DNA from: Pullulanibacillus camelliae
Lineage (GTDB): Bacteria > Bacillota > Bacilli > Bacillales > Sporolactobacillaceae
DNA: 64,000 nt
Direction of reading: 5' to 3'
Assembly (NCBI RefSeq): GCF_014642655.1
Contig: NZ_BMIR01000005.1
Coordinates: 1-64,000 of the forward strand
Shown: positions 39,264 through 48,995 of the stretch, in pieces
How the letters are laid out: every line of letters begins with the position of its first letter
Numbering within the stretch: position 1 is the stretch's first letter
The notes under the pieces: generated by a model
Database searches by the model: none
Told to the model about the DNA's origin: nothing
What the model saw: the letters and a program-made list of their open reading frames with translations, nothing else
Program-made: the position numbers and the translations under genes

Positions 39264-39272
39264 TGTTATAAT
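39264..39272 (+). promoter_or_regulatory. possible extended -10 promoter toward ftsE
   Basis: TGTTATAAT is an extended -10 (TGn then TATAAT at 39267-39272) without a good -35, about 350 bases before ftsE. Confidence 0.35.
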
Positions 39273-39454
39273 AGCACTAGTAATGTTTTAGTAGATAAAA
39301 ATCTCTCAGTTAGTGCGTGAATTTGATAGCCTTCTTGTCGAATGGTGTCAAACTCCTCTAATTTTCCACAGTGACATTGACGGATGATTCTTCGTTTAGG
39401 TAAAGACTGCTTAATATATACAGAAAGCTGGGAAGACTTCTGTGCCACAATCAT
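39266..39454 (-). CDS. uncertain small open frame between gerA-type gene and ftsE
   Basis: A 62-codon frame with a CHCG pair (QCHCGKLEEFDTIRQEGYQI). Against it: no ribosome site before ATG 39454. For it: plausible amino-acid composition and same direction as the ger operon. Unrecognised; possibly a relic. Confidence 0.25.
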   Translation of the reverse strand: MIVAQKSSQLSVYIKQSLPKRRIIRQCHCGKLEEFDTIRQEGYQIHALTERFLSTKTLLVLL

Positions 39455-39620
39455 CCAAAACTTTCAGCGGTAGTGTAGTGTGTGTGCTATTGGTTAGATT
39501 TGAATGTATAAAATCAAATCGAAGAGAGTCAAGTTGAAGAATCACTCGACTTTCCAAATTTTGTAGTTTAAATGTGTACTTACAGCAAAATGACGAGCTT
39601 GAGGTAGGATGTGATCTTTT

Positions 39621-40307
39621 GTGATCGAAATGCAGGATGTATGGAAATCTTATGCCAATGGCGTAATGGCTGTTAATGGTATAAGCGTGAAGATAGAAAA
39701 AGGTGAGTTTGTCTATGTGGTTGGCCAAAGTGGTTCTGGAAAATCAACCTTTATCAAACTCATGTATCGTGAAGAAAGACCTACAAGAGGTAAAATATTA
39801 GTAGATGGTACGAATATTGCTGATTTGAAAAATAAAGAAATTCCCTTTTTAAGACGGAAAATGGGCGTGGTGTTCCAGGACTTCAAACTATTACCGAAGC
39901 TTACAGTCTATGAAAATGTGGCCTTTGCGCTGGAAGTTATTGAGGAATCACCAAGGCAGATCCGCAAAAAAGTCATGCAGGTATTGGATCTTGTTAAGCT
40001 CAAACACAGAGCACGGTTTTTACCATCGGAGCTATCTGGGGGAGAACAGCAACGCGTTTCTATTGCCCGATCCATTGTGAATAATCCCAGTGTTGTGGTT
40101 GCTGATGAACCAACAGGGAACCTCGATCCTGAAAATGCTTGGGGGATTATGGAGGTTTTTGAACGCATTAATGATAATGGGACAACCGTTGTCATGGCGA
40201 CACATAACAAAGATATTGTGGATCGCATGAAAAGGCGGGTCATTGCCATTGAAAGTGGCATGATTGTCCGTGACGACAAGAGGGGTGACTTTGGATATGA
40301 AGGCTAG
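39621..40307 (+). CDS. ftsE: FtsE cell-division ABC ATPase
   Basis: A 228-residue ABC ATPase. With FtsX it activates a peptidoglycan hydrolase at the cell wall. Walker A VGQSGSGKST is near residue 37, the signature LSGGEQQRVSIARSI near 140, Walker B VVVADEPTGNLDP near 160. GTG start. It overlaps ftsX by 11 bases. Confidence 0.96.
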   Translation: MIEMQDVWKSYANGVMAVNGISVKIEKGEFVYVVGQSGSGKSTFIKLMYREERPTRGKILVDGTNIADLKNKEIPFLRRKMGVVFQDFKLLPKLTVYENVAFALEVIEESPRQIRKKVMQVLDLVKLKHRARFLPSELSGGEQQRVSIARSIVNNPSVVVADEPTGNLDPENAWGIMEVFERINDNGTTVVMATHNKDIVDRMKRRVIAIESGMIVRDDKRGDFGYEG

Positions 40308-41199
40308 AACACTTTTCCGTCATTTTAAGGAAAGCATCAAGAATCTCGGACGGAATGGTTGGATGACCGTTGCCTCTATCAGTGCCGTCGCAGTGGCTTT
40401 GATGATCGTTGGGCTGTTTTTAACCGTCATGCTTAACTTGAATCAAATTGCGAATCACATTGAAAATGATGTTGAGGTTCGCGTTTATATTGATCGCACA
40501 GCTAACAGCCAGGAACAGGATGCCTTGAAGAAGCAAATTCAACAAATTAAAGATGTGAAAAGCATCAAGTATATTTCGCGAGCAGAGGGCTTAAAAGAGC
40601 TCATGAAGGATTTTGGTAAGGATGCGGATGTTATCAAGCCTTACCAAGGGGATCAGAATCCGCTGAATGATGCCTTCGAGATCAAAACGCAAAAACCAAA
40701 GCAGACCGAGGCGGTCGCTAACAAAGTTTCCAAGCTTGATAATGTATCAGATGTCAGCTATGGAAAGGGTTATGTTAAAAAGCTCTTCAAGGTTGTTGAC
40801 ATTGCACGCAATGTAGGTATTGTGCTCATCTTAGGCTTGTTGTTTACCGCCATTTTCTTAATTGCGAACACGATTAAATTAACAATTGTTGCACGAAGTA
40901 CGGAAATTGAGATCATGAAGCTTGTTGGGGCCACCAATTCGTTTGTTCGATGGCCATATTTTCTCGAGGGTCTCTTCTTAGGTGTGATTGGTGCTTTAAT
41001 ACCTGTGATATTATTGCTCACCGCCTATCATGAATTGTATAACTACTTTATTCGCAATAGTTATCAAACTTATTTATTTATCCGGCTCATTCCATTTAGC
41101 AAAATGTCGCTTTATCTCAGTGCGCTTCTAATCATTATTGGCGCTGTGATTGGCGTATGGGGAAGTTTGACTTCTATTCGCAAGTATTTGAGAGTCTAA
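40297..41199 (+). CDS. ftsX: FtsX membrane subunit
   Basis: A 300-residue FtsX with four transmembrane helices (about 22-48, 175-195, 225-250, 270-290) and an extracellular loop between helices one and two that contacts the hydrolase. NGWMTVASISAVAVALMIVG and the FtsX core KLVGATNSFVRWPYFLEG are clear. ATG 40297 was chosen because gaggggtga precedes it; an earlier in-frame start lacks one. Confidence 0.95.
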   Translation: MKARTLFRHFKESIKNLGRNGWMTVASISAVAVALMIVGLFLTVMLNLNQIANHIENDVEVRVYIDRTANSQEQDALKKQIQQIKDVKSIKYISRAEGLKELMKDFGKDADVIKPYQGDQNPLNDAFEIKTQKPKQTEAVANKVSKLDNVSDVSYGKGYVKKLFKVVDIARNVGIVLILGLLFTAIFLIANTIKLTIVARSTEIEIMKLVGATNSFVRWPYFLEGLFLGVIGALIPVILLLTAYHELYNYFIRNSYQTYLFIRLIPFSKMSLYLSALLIIIGAVIGVWGSLTSIRKYLRV

Positions 41200-41299
41200 T
41201 AGACTTTTTACGGACGCTCATTGGTTCCGAACATGTTGACTTTGGCTAGCATCATTTCATTATATGATCCTAGCCAAGTTTCTTATTAGGGGGAGGAAA

Positions 41300-42637
41300 A
41301 TGAAGGGAAGAAAAACCTATTCTATAGTGGCTATAGGTTTAAGCGGTGCGATTGCTTTGTCATTCGGTTTCTCAAGCAGTGCACTGGCGGCGTCTGGGAA
41401 TGAATTGAAGGACAAGATTAATCATATTGAAGAGAAGCAAAAAAATAATAAGAATGATCTGAACAAGACTCAAGGTCAACTTGACCAGAACAAAGATCAG
41501 CAAGAGGATCTTTCCAAACAGATTGAGCAAGTGGATTCGGAAATCAAGACGTTGACAACAAAAATAAACAGTAAGCAAAAGCAAGTGGATCAGACCCATG
41601 CGGAAATTGACAAGCTAAAAGCATCGATTGCTGATACATTAAAACGCATCAAGGCCCGAGATGAGGTTCTGAAAAAACGGATTCAAACGATGTATCTTCA
41701 CGGAGGATCGATCGATTACATAGAGGTTCTGCTAGGCTCAAAAAGCTTTGGTAACTTTATCAATCGTGTTGTCGCCTTGAAGACGCTAGCAGACCATGAT
41801 ACCGATATTCTTAACGAACAAAAGGCCGATAAGGTGAAGCTTGATCAAGAAAAGGCTGAACAAAATCAAAAGCTTGACGAGGTCAAGGCGAATCTTTCAG
41901 ATTTACAAACGTTGAAACAGCAATTAAGCGACAAAAAGGCGAAGCAAAAAAGCATGATGGCTGAGCTCGAAAAGCAAGGTGCTGAGCTTGAGGACAAAGT
42001 CATGGATAAAAAAGAGCAAGCAGAAGTCTTAACTGCTCAGAAGCAGGCGGCGGAAAAAGCCTACCAACTTTGGCAGGAAGAAGAAAAGAAACGTAAAGAG
42101 GAAGAAGCGGCAAGAAAAGCGGCTGAGAAAAAGGCACAACAGCAAAGCTCATCATCCTCAAGCGCTTCAGGCACTCCATCACACTATTCACAACAAACTA
42201 GCTCTGGTGGTAGTGGTGTCATTGGCTGGCCTGTAGAAGGTGGCTATGTGACGTCGGGATATGGTTGGAGAAACCTTGGTGGCAGTCAGGAATTTCACGA
42301 TGGCATAGATATTGGCAAGGGGGCAGGGACACCCATTCATGCCGTTGCAGATGGTGTCATCGCGCGGGCCTATCATTCTACAAGCTATGGAAACTGTGTT
42401 TTTCTGACAAGCTATGTCAATGGTAAAATGATGACAAGCGTCTATGCACATATGGCACAATATATCGTGTCACAAAATCAAGTGGTGCATCGCGGTGATG
42501 TCATTGGTTATATGGGAGCGTCAGGCGAAGCTGAAGGTGTGCATCTGCATTTTGAACTTTATAATGGTCCATGGCAGCCTGATGATGGCAGCACACGTCA
42601 TCCAGGGTCTGTAAATCCATTAAACTATCTTAATTAA
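41300..42637 (+). CDS. secreted M23 peptidoglycan hydrolase (EnvC-like), FtsEX partner
   Basis: A 445-residue secreted protein: signal peptide (1-31, ending SSALAASG), long coiled coil (about 32-250), Ser-rich linker, and C-terminal LytM/M23 domain from about 310. Zinc ligands appear in EFHDGIDIG and GVHLHFELY. Its place directly after ftsEX and the coiled-coil plus M23 layout suggest FtsEX activates it. ATG 41300 follows gggggagga. Confidence 0.9.
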   Translation: MKGRKTYSIVAIGLSGAIALSFGFSSSALAASGNELKDKINHIEEKQKNNKNDLNKTQGQLDQNKDQQEDLSKQIEQVDSEIKTLTTKINSKQKQVDQTHAEIDKLKASIADTLKRIKARDEVLKKRIQTMYLHGGSIDYIEVLLGSKSFGNFINRVVALKTLADHDTDILNEQKADKVKLDQEKAEQNQKLDEVKANLSDLQTLKQQLSDKKAKQKSMMAELEKQGAELEDKVMDKKEQAEVLTAQKQAAEKAYQLWQEEEKKRKEEEAARKAAEKKAQQQSSSSSSASGTPSHYSQQTSSGGSGVIGWPVEGGYVTSGYGWRNLGGSQEFHDGIDIGKGAGTPIHAVADGVIARAYHSTSYGNCVFLTSYVNGKMMTSVYAHMAQYIVSQNQVVHRGDVIGYMGASGEAEGVHLHFELYNGPWQPDDGSTRHPGSVNPLNYLN

Positions 42638-43000
42638 TCTCAAGGTTATAAGGTGAGAGAGTTTCAGGCATATGCTTGGACACTGTAACATATAGTATAA
42701 TAATCCGTAGAGACCTAAGGGGCTTGAGGATGATGTGGTTACAAAGCATCGCATCGATTTGGTGTGATGCTTTTTCAACGATTTGAGAGGGCTCGTGACT
42801 CAAGGATTAAAGGTGAGAAGAAGAGGCGCTTTTATTAGGCGTTCGAAAGAGGCGAAGGACAGAAAAATGTTGACAGTAGGCATTTTAGCAAGTCTAATTT
42901 CTTGCGAGCGGCCTAAAATAATGTGACTATAAAGAGCAGCAAAGAGGTTTAAGAAGTCCTTTCTCATGAGACACAGATTGATTAGAAGAGGTGGGTATGA
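42638..43000. other. gap between M23 hydrolase and ctpB
   Basis: Holds a terminator-like hairpin (42743-42775) and otherwise plain spacer. Confidence 0.5.
42743..42775 (+). terminator. terminator in the M23-ctpB gap
   Basis: AAAGCATCGCA pairs with TGTGATGCTTT, followed by TT; the hairpin lies about 105 bases after the stop. Confidence 0.65.
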
Positions 43001-44467
43001 ATGAAGTTTAGCGGTAAAATGGTGGCGCTTCTTGTCATCGCGGCCTTAATTGTAGGCGCAGCGGGAACCTATGGAGCAACAGCGGTATTTGGTTCAAAGG
43101 AGCAGGCGCTTCCCTTAAGTTCAGGAAATGGCAATCTCAGCAATAGCAATTATGAAAAGATTGAGTCTGTCTATCAATTTATTGAGAAAAATTATTTTCA
43201 GAAGGTAAGCGATGATAAATTGACGAATGGGGCGATACAGGGCATGATTGAATCGCTAAACGATCCGTTCTCCTCATATATGGATCCAAATACGGCGAAG
43301 CAATTTACACAGTCTTTATCCTCTTCCTTCCAAGGCATTGGCGCTGAGGTCCAGCTAGAGAATAACATCGTCACAGTTGTATCTCCAATCAAAGGCTCTC
43401 CAGCAGAAAAGGCTGGCTTGCGCCCACACGATCAAATTTTAGAAGTGAATGGAACGTCTCTAGAGGGCATGGGACTTGATGAAGCTGTTGCGAAAATCAA
43501 AGGAAAAGAAGGGACCGTTGCACATCTTACCGTCAAAAGAAAAGGCGTGGGCAGTCCTTTGAAATTTAATATTACACGAAAAGAAATTCCTCTTAAAACA
43601 GTCGATTCGAAAACCTATCAACAAGATGGCCATACCATCGGTTATATTGATATTAAGTCGTTTAATGAAAATACGAGTAAAGAATTCACTGATGCTATGA
43701 GTAAGGTGGAAGGTAAAAATATTGCTGGCTTGGTGATTGACGTGCGTGGGAATCCAGGTGGTTTCTTGGATCAAGTAGAAAAGATGGCAGATGCCATTAT
43801 TTCAAGTAAAAAACCACTTGTCCAGATTCAAGATCGCAACGGCAAGGTCGTTGAAGCCTTCCATTCGGATTTGAAAAAGAAAAAACCTTATCCTATTGTT
43901 GGTTTAATTGATAGTGGAAGTGCCTCTGCTGCGGAAATCTTATCCGGCGCTTTGAAGGAAGCGGGCGGCTACCCATTGGTTGGTGTTAAATCCTTCGGTA
44001 AAGGCACCGTCCAACAGGCTGTTGATATCAAAGGTAAGGAAGGTAAAAGTGAGTTAAAATTAACAATGTATAAATGGTTGACACCTGATGGACATTGGAT
44101 TCACAAAAAAGGAATTCAGCCCACCGTTAAAGTTGAACAACCGGATTATTTCTTTACATCACCTATGACTGTAGAGAAGAATAAACCATTAAAATTTGAT
44201 ATGAACAATGAGCAAATTGCCAATGCTCAGAAGATGCTTCAAGGTATTGGCTACAATCCGGGCCGCACCGATGGGTACTTTGACCAAGATACTCAGACTG
44301 CTGTTCGCGCCTTCCAAAAGGCAAACAAGTTGGAAGTTAATGGTGAGATTGATGCCCCAACCGCAGCAAAGATTGAAGACAAAGTCGTTGCAGCAGTAGA
44401 AAATCCTAAAAATGACCTTCAATTGCAAGCGGCATTCCATCTCATCGATAAGAAATTAGATAAATAA
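43001..44467 (+). CDS. ctpB: CtpB-like S41 carboxy-terminal processing protease
   Basis: A 488-residue membrane-anchored S41 protease. N-terminal transmembrane helix (5-29); PDZ domain about 110-190 (SPIKGSPAEKAGLRPHDQIL); protease core with catalytic Ser in DSGSASAAEILSGAL and Lys in GVKSFGKGTVQQ; C-terminal peptidoglycan-binding domain (LQGIGYNPGRTDGYFD). In B. subtilis CtpB cuts SpoIVFA to release sigma-K activation; the same role here is inferred. Confidence 0.94.
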   Translation: MKFSGKMVALLVIAALIVGAAGTYGATAVFGSKEQALPLSSGNGNLSNSNYEKIESVYQFIEKNYFQKVSDDKLTNGAIQGMIESLNDPFSSYMDPNTAKQFTQSLSSSFQGIGAEVQLENNIVTVVSPIKGSPAEKAGLRPHDQILEVNGTSLEGMGLDEAVAKIKGKEGTVAHLTVKRKGVGSPLKFNITRKEIPLKTVDSKTYQQDGHTIGYIDIKSFNENTSKEFTDAMSKVEGKNIAGLVIDVRGNPGGFLDQVEKMADAIISSKKPLVQIQDRNGKVVEAFHSDLKKKKPYPIVGLIDSGSASAAEILSGALKEAGGYPLVGVKSFGKGTVQQAVDIKGKEGKSELKLTMYKWLTPDGHWIHKKGIQPTVKVEQPDYFFTSPMTVEKNKPLKFDMNNEQIANAQKMLQGIGYNPGRTDGYFDQDTQTAVRAFQKANKLEVNGEIDAPTAAKIEDKVVAAVENPKNDLQLQAAFHLIDKKLDK

Positions 44468-44492
44468 AAAGAGAAAATCCGCACGTTTAAAG

Positions 44493-44530
44493 AAGCCACA
44501 GCCCTATGAAAAATCAGGTTGTGGCTTTTT
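44493..44530 (+). terminator. terminator after ctpB
   Basis: AAGCCACA at 44493-44500 pairs with the TGTGGCTT arm ending at 44527, followed by TTT. Confidence 0.85.
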
Positions 44531-44613
44531 ACATTAAAATTGGCTTTTATATAAAATAAGAGGATGCATAAAACTCCAAGATTGCTATACGTTCCAAATC
44601 AAAGGACGAGCGT

Positions 44614-44982
44614 AACAAATGACGAAGTCACTTTAACAAAAGGCTCGTCCAAAATAACAAGTAAAGCTCGAAGTTTCCGAAAAGAGAACAAATCCGCGAG
44701 GGGAGTTTCCGAATCCGTGGGTGAGCGCGACAAAAGGGAGAGTCAAAAGAACAAAAGCCGGCTTCAAAGCAACAAAAGGCAAGTCCATGTTAACAAAAGC
44801 TCCAGCCAAAATAACAAATCAACCGCGAAGTTTCCGAAAAGAGAACAAATCCACGAGGGGAGTTTCCGAATCCGCGGGTGAGGGCGACAAAAGGGAGAGT
44901 CAAAATAACAAAAGCCGATTTCAAAATAACAAGAGGCCTGCCCATTTTAACAAAAAACAACCATAAAATAACAAAAGGTCTA
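44614..44982. repeat. AACAAA-phased repeat, ctpB-minJ gap
   Basis: Two diverged 157-bp units: GAAGTTTCCGAAAAGAGAAC recurs at 44670 and 44827. AACAAA or one-base variants at 44614, 44635, 44656, 44687, 44729, 44750, 44771, 44792, 44813, 44844, 44886, 44907, 44928, 44949 and 44970. Steps are only 21, 31 or 42. Open frames across it are artefacts. Confidence 0.9.
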
Positions 44983-45204
44983 AGGCAGCTAAAAGGAGGC
45001 CTATCCATCACGCCAATGCTTTAGCTGCCTAATTATATAAATATAAAATGAATTTATTGTTTTGAAAGCAGGAAGATTTTTAGGGCTTGTCGAAACTAGA
45101 ACTTTAAGCGTAAACTAAAGAGTACGAGGTTTTACGAAACGTTATAAATAGAGGCGATATCCATATACCTTGGTAAACAAGTTGGTAGTTTTGGAGGATA
45201 AGTG

Positions 45205-46398
45205 ATGGTACACGATAGTATAATAGTTATTTTAAAGGGGATACTCTACTTTTTTTGTAACCCTGTTCTTTATTTTTTAATTGCTGGCTTTTTTTTATTT
45301 GGTTGGCAGCGTGTGCGCCGAGAACGCCGTTCATTTGGTTTGAAGGTGTACGGTGTTTTTAATAGTGTCATGGCGATGGTTGTGCCAAGTTTACTCATGG
45401 GTTTGATTGGCACCATCATTTTGGTTGGAGTGGGTATCGCGTTGCCCATTGGTATCATTGCTTTGATTACTATCTGTTATTTTCTTACCTTTTGTACGGT
45501 GCAATTGCGGTTTCTTTCTCCGATTATTGCCGTTGGACTCACCTTGATTATTGCTTATTTTCTACCTGATTTTTCAACGCCAATTGGCTTTTTAAATCAA
45601 TGGCTGGCGGATATAAGAAATGCGTCTTTGCGGGACATTGGAATCGTTCTAACATTAGTCACCTTATTGGAGGCTGTCAGTGTTCTTATTTGGGGTGGGC
45701 GCCAAACGTCACCGAGGTTGATTAATAGTAATAGAGGTAAAAAAGTAGGTGCTCATGAAGCCTACCAGCTTTGGATAGCTCCGATCTTTCTGTTAATCCC
45801 GGCTACAAATGGATTCGACGCTATCAGTTGGTGGCCCTTTTCATCAGGTCAGAGTTTTGGCCTCTATTTGTTGCCGATGGGCATTGGTTTTCAGCAGCTC
45901 ATTAGCCATTCTCTCCCACTTCCCGCAATACGCCAATCGGGGAGATGGTTATTAGGAACCGCCATATTGGTAGGAATACTAACAGGGGTTAGCTTTTTCT
46001 ACTTTACGAATGGGTGCTTGTTGGCCGCTGCAGCTATTGCCGTCCTTAGTCGGCTTGCACTTATTTTACGACACTATAGAGCACACCATGTTTATCCGTT
46101 CTTTTTTACCAATAAGGGGAATGGGCTGATGGTTGTTGGTATTATACCGAACTCACCAGCCGATCATATGAACATAAAAATCGGTGAAATTGTTGATAAA
46201 GCCAATGGACGTCAGGTGCGTTCGGAGGAAGAATTCTATCAGGCGCTACAAATTAATGCGGCCTATTGCAAGCTGGATATTCTTAATTATGAAGAAGAGG
46301 TCCGTTTTGTCAAAGGTCCTGTTTATGAAAATGACTTTCATAATATTGGCTTCCTTTTTTTAGAGCCCTCAAGGCGTGTTATGGAAAAGGCAAAATAA
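45205..46398 (+). CDS. minJ: MinJ-like PDZ membrane protein
   Basis: A 397-residue protein with about eight hydrophobic segments over residues 1-290 and a C-terminal PDZ domain (about 305-380, GLMVVGIIPNSPADHMNIKI). MinJ bridges DivIVA to MinD at cell poles and septa. Size, topology and location after ctpB match B. subtilis minJ. ATG 45205 is eight bases after ggagg; a GTG sits one codon before it. Confidence 0.85.
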   Translation: MVHDSIIVILKGILYFFCNPVLYFLIAGFFLFGWQRVRRERRSFGLKVYGVFNSVMAMVVPSLLMGLIGTIILVGVGIALPIGIIALITICYFLTFCTVQLRFLSPIIAVGLTLIIAYFLPDFSTPIGFLNQWLADIRNASLRDIGIVLTLVTLLEAVSVLIWGGRQTSPRLINSNRGKKVGAHEAYQLWIAPIFLLIPATNGFDAISWWPFSSGQSFGLYLLPMGIGFQQLISHSLPLPAIRQSGRWLLGTAILVGILTGVSFFYFTNGCLLAAAAIAVLSRLALILRHYRAHHVYPFFFTNKGNGLMVVGIIPNSPADHMNIKIGEIVDKANGRQVRSEEEFYQALQINAAYCKLDILNYEEEVRFVKGPVYENDFHNIGFLFLEPSRRVMEKAK

Positions 46399-46427
46399 TA
46401 AAGCATTAAGAGCGGTTCGTAAAGATG

Positions 46428-46452
46428 AAACCCACATTTTTGTGGGTTTTTC
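46428..46452 (+). terminator. terminator after minJ
   Basis: AAACCCACA-TTTT-TGTGGGTTT followed by TT. Confidence 0.9.
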
Positions 46453-46591
46453 ACTTTTATAGGGGGGAGAGAGACTCTTGCGCGTTATAAAGGGGCAGTG
46501 GTCTTTTAAAGGATTAGATAAGAGATAATGATAGAATGGACTTCTCATTAGTGGTAAATGTGTCAATACTATGAATAGGCGACAGATAAGG

Positions 46592-46735
46592 GAGCTTGGT
46601 CATCAAGGGGTGATGGCCAAGCTCGGAGAAATAGAGGGGCCTGATCCATTTGATGGGGAATCAAATGGATCAAGAAAGTGTTGGAGGTCCATGATGATGA
46701 GGAATCAATCATGACCTAAGGATGAGGGGACCTCA
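46592..46735 (+). ncRNA. candidate multi-hairpin RNA with GGA-rich loops
   Basis: Four hairpins in a row. H1: 46592-46605 with 46611-46624 (14 pairs, one G-U), loop AGGGG. H2: 46642-46654 with 46660-46672 (13 perfect pairs), loop GGGGA. H3: 46685-46698 with 46704-46717 (bulged), loop GAGGA. H4: TGAGG-GGA-CCTCA, 46723-46735. Nine GGA triplets occur in 46591-46743. This layout resembles CsrA-sequestering RNAs. No terminator and no clear promoter were found, so it may be a DNA repeat or part of a longer transcript. Confidence 0.4.
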
Positions 46736-46780
46736 CAAATGGAGAATCGCAAGGTCCATTAAAATAGCTATGAACATAAA

Positions 46781-46794
46781 CGAATATTTGTTTG
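46781..46794. promoter_or_regulatory. probable LexA (SOS) box of uvrBA
   Basis: CGAATATTTGTTTG resembles the Gram-positive SOS box CGAAC-N4-GTTCG, with one mismatch in each half. It lies about 30 bases before the -10 of uvrB, a gene known to be LexA-controlled in B. subtilis. Confidence 0.6.
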
Positions 46795-46822
46795 CATTTT
46801 TGCTGTTATTCCTCTGCTCATA

Positions 46823-46831
46823 TGCTATAAT
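46823..46831 (+). promoter_or_regulatory. uvrB promoter, extended -10
   Basis: TGCTATAAT: extended TGn motif and perfect TATAAT at 46826-46831; -35 weak (CTGTTA at 17 bases). The leader would be about 175 nucleotides. Confidence 0.6.
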
Positions 46832-47012
46832 GTTTACTATAAATAAAGTCAAAGTCTCATGCATTTGTAGAAATTCGAAAATCTGAGATGTTTTTTACCA
46901 ATATTTAGGGTAAAAATGTCGGGATTGAGCAGAAATTAGCGATTTTGACTTGCGAAATTCAGAAATTCAATGCATTTTAAAATTTATCGAGCAGCGGTAG
47001 GAGGGACTATCG

Positions 47013-48989
47013 ATGGCGTTTAAGCTCGTTTCAAAATATCAACCTGCTGGCGATCAACCACAGGCTATCAAAGAGATTGTTGCCGGCCTGAATCAAGGGA
47101 AAAAGCATCAGACCCTATTGGGAGCAACCGGTACAGGAAAGACCTTTACGATGTCCAATGTCATTCAACAGGTCAATAAGCCAACATTGATCATCGCCCA
47201 TAATAAAACACTTGCTGGACAGTTATACAGTGAATTCAAGGAATTTTTTCCAAACAATGCCGTGGAATACTTTGTGAGTTATTACGATTATTATCAACCT
47301 GAAGCGTATATTCCACAAACTGACACCTTCATTGAAAAGGATGCCAGTATTAATGATGAGATCGATAAGCTAAGACATTCGGCAACAAGTTCCTTGTTTG
47401 AGCGTGATGATGTAATTATCGTTGCCAGTGTTTCTTGCATTTATGGATTGGGTTCACCAGAGGAATATGGTGCCCATGTTATTTCCTTACGTACAGGCAT
47501 GGAAAAGGATAGAGACCAATTGCTTCACGAGCTTGTTGACAACCAATATGAACGCAATGATATTAACTTTGTACGTGGTAAATTTCGCGTGCATGGCGAT
47601 ATTGTTGAAATCTTTCCAGCCTCTCGCGATGAGCATTGCTTACGTGTTGAATTTTTTGGCGATGAAATTGATCGTATTACGGAGATCGATGCTTTAACAG
47701 GAGAAATCATTGGAACGCGTGAACATGTCGCCATTTTTCCAGCTTCTCACTTTGTCACAGGTGAAGAAAAGATGAAGATAGCGATCAAACGGATTCAGGA
47801 AGAACTAGAAGAACGGTTAAAGGAATTGCGCGCTCAAGACAAACTGCTTGAAGCTCAACGTTTAGAGCAACGGACACGCTATGATTTGGAAATGATGGAA
47901 GAGATGGGGTTTTGCTCTGGTATCGAGAACTATTCACGGCACTTGACATTGAGAGAGGCAGGGGCAACACCTTATACTCTATTAGATTATTTTCCAAAGG
48001 ATTTTCTTATCATAGTGGATGAATCTCATGTCACCGTGCCACAAATTCGTGCGATGTATAATGGGGATCAAGCACGTAAAAATGTGCTTGTTGAGCATGG
48101 TTTTCGTTTACCATCGGCCAAGGATAATCGGCCATTACAATTCGAGGAATTTGAAAAGCATATCAACCAGATTCTTTACGTTTCTGCGACCCCAGGTCCC
48201 TACGAAGAAGAGCACTGTCCTGAGGCTATTGAGCAAATCATTCGACCAACCGGGCTGTTGGACCCAACCATTGATGTTCGTCCAACCAAAGGACAAATCG
48301 ATGATCTACTTGAAGAAATCCATGACCGTGTCGAAAAGAAAGAACGCGTGCTTGTCACAACTTTGACGAAGAAAATGGCAGAGGATTTGACGGACTATTT
48401 GGAAGAAGCAGGGGTAAAAGTGCGCTATTTACACTCTGAAATTAAGACACTTGAACGCATTGAAATCATTCGCGACCTGCGCAGAGGCGTATTCGATGTT
48501 CTGGTGGGGATTAACCTACTGAGGGAAGGCCTGGACATTCCAGAGGTTTCACTTGTCACAATATTAGATGCGGATAAGGAAGGCTTTCTGCGTTCAGAGC
48601 GCTCGCTCATTCAGACGATTGGTCGGGCTGCACGGAATGCCAATGGTCATGTGATTATGTATGCTGATCGCATCACAGCATCAATGGAGCTCGCCATTGA
48701 TGAGACAAAACGACGCCGTGAAATTCAGGAAGCATATAACAAAAAGCATGGGATTACACCTCAGACGATTCAAAAGGATATTTATGACATCATCAAGGCA
48801 ACGCATGCGGCAGAAGAGGTTGAAGAGTATACAGAGACCCAACCGGTCTTTAATCAAATGAGCAAGAAGGAACGCGAACAAACCATTGCAAATATGGAAA
48901 AAGAAATGAAGCAGGCTGCCAAGGATCTTGATTTCGAAAGAGCGGCGGAATTACGCGATATTATTTTGGAACTCAAAGCGGAAGGATGA
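47013..48989 (+). CDS. uvrB: UvrB excision nuclease subunit
   Basis: A 658-residue UvrB. It verifies damage handed over by UvrA and recruits UvrC. Walker [11 protein letters not shown] near residue 38; the beta-hairpin [19 protein letters not shown] near 90; helicase motifs ISATPGPYE-like (VSATPGPYE) and [13 protein letters not shown]-terminal UVR domain ([20 protein letters not shown]). Ribosome site ggaggg. Six bases before uvrA. Confidence 0.98.
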   Translation: MAFKLVSKYQPAGDQPQAIKEIVAGLNQGKKHQTLLGATGTGKTFTMSNVIQQVNKPTLIIAHNKTLAGQLYSEFKEFFPNNAVEYFVSYYDYYQPEAYIPQTDTFIEKDASINDEIDKLRHSATSSLFERDDVIIVASVSCIYGLGSPEEYGAHVISLRTGMEKDRDQLLHELVDNQYERNDINFVRGKFRVHGDIVEIFPASRDEHCLRVEFFGDEIDRITEIDALTGEIIGTREHVAIFPASHFVTGEEKMKIAIKRIQEELEERLKELRAQDKLLEAQRLEQRTRYDLEMMEEMGFCSGIENYSRHLTLREAGATPYTLLDYFPKDFLIIVDESHVTVPQIRAMYNGDQARKNVLVEHGFRLPSAKDNRPLQFEEFEKHINQILYVSATPGPYEEEHCPEAIEQIIRPTGLLDPTIDVRPTKGQIDDLLEEIHDRVEKKERVLVTTLTKKMAEDLTDYLEEAGVKVRYLHSEIKTLERIEIIRDLRRGVFDVLVGINLLREGLDIPEVSLVTILDADKEGFLRSERSLIQTIGRAARNANGHVIMYADRITASMELAIDETKRRREIQEAYNKKHGITPQTIQKDIYDIIKATHAAEEVEEYTETQPVFNQMSKKEREQTIANMEKEMKQAAKDLDFERAAELRDIILELKAEG

Positions 48990-48995
48990 CGGTGC

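Larger units (their letters stand above)
46453..47012. other. structured region upstream of uvrB
   Basis: 560 bases without a gene. Contents: a row of hairpins at 46592-46735, a LexA-box-like site at 46781-46794 and an extended -10 at 46823-46831. Confidence 0.7.

Noticed and set aside
39206-39280. Sigma-G promoter for the germinant receptor operon
   Set aside because: TGAATC and CATTTTTA-like words are present but neither the sequence nor spacing fits well.
42661-42705. Sigma-A promoter with TATAAT near 42697 before ctpB
   Set aside because: TTGGAC and TATAAT are only 14 bases apart, too close for a convincing promoter.
44564-45011. Lys/Ser-rich frames in the ctpB-minJ gap
   Set aside because: They come from the phased AACAAA repeat, lack ribosome sites and are frame-broken by the repeat steps.
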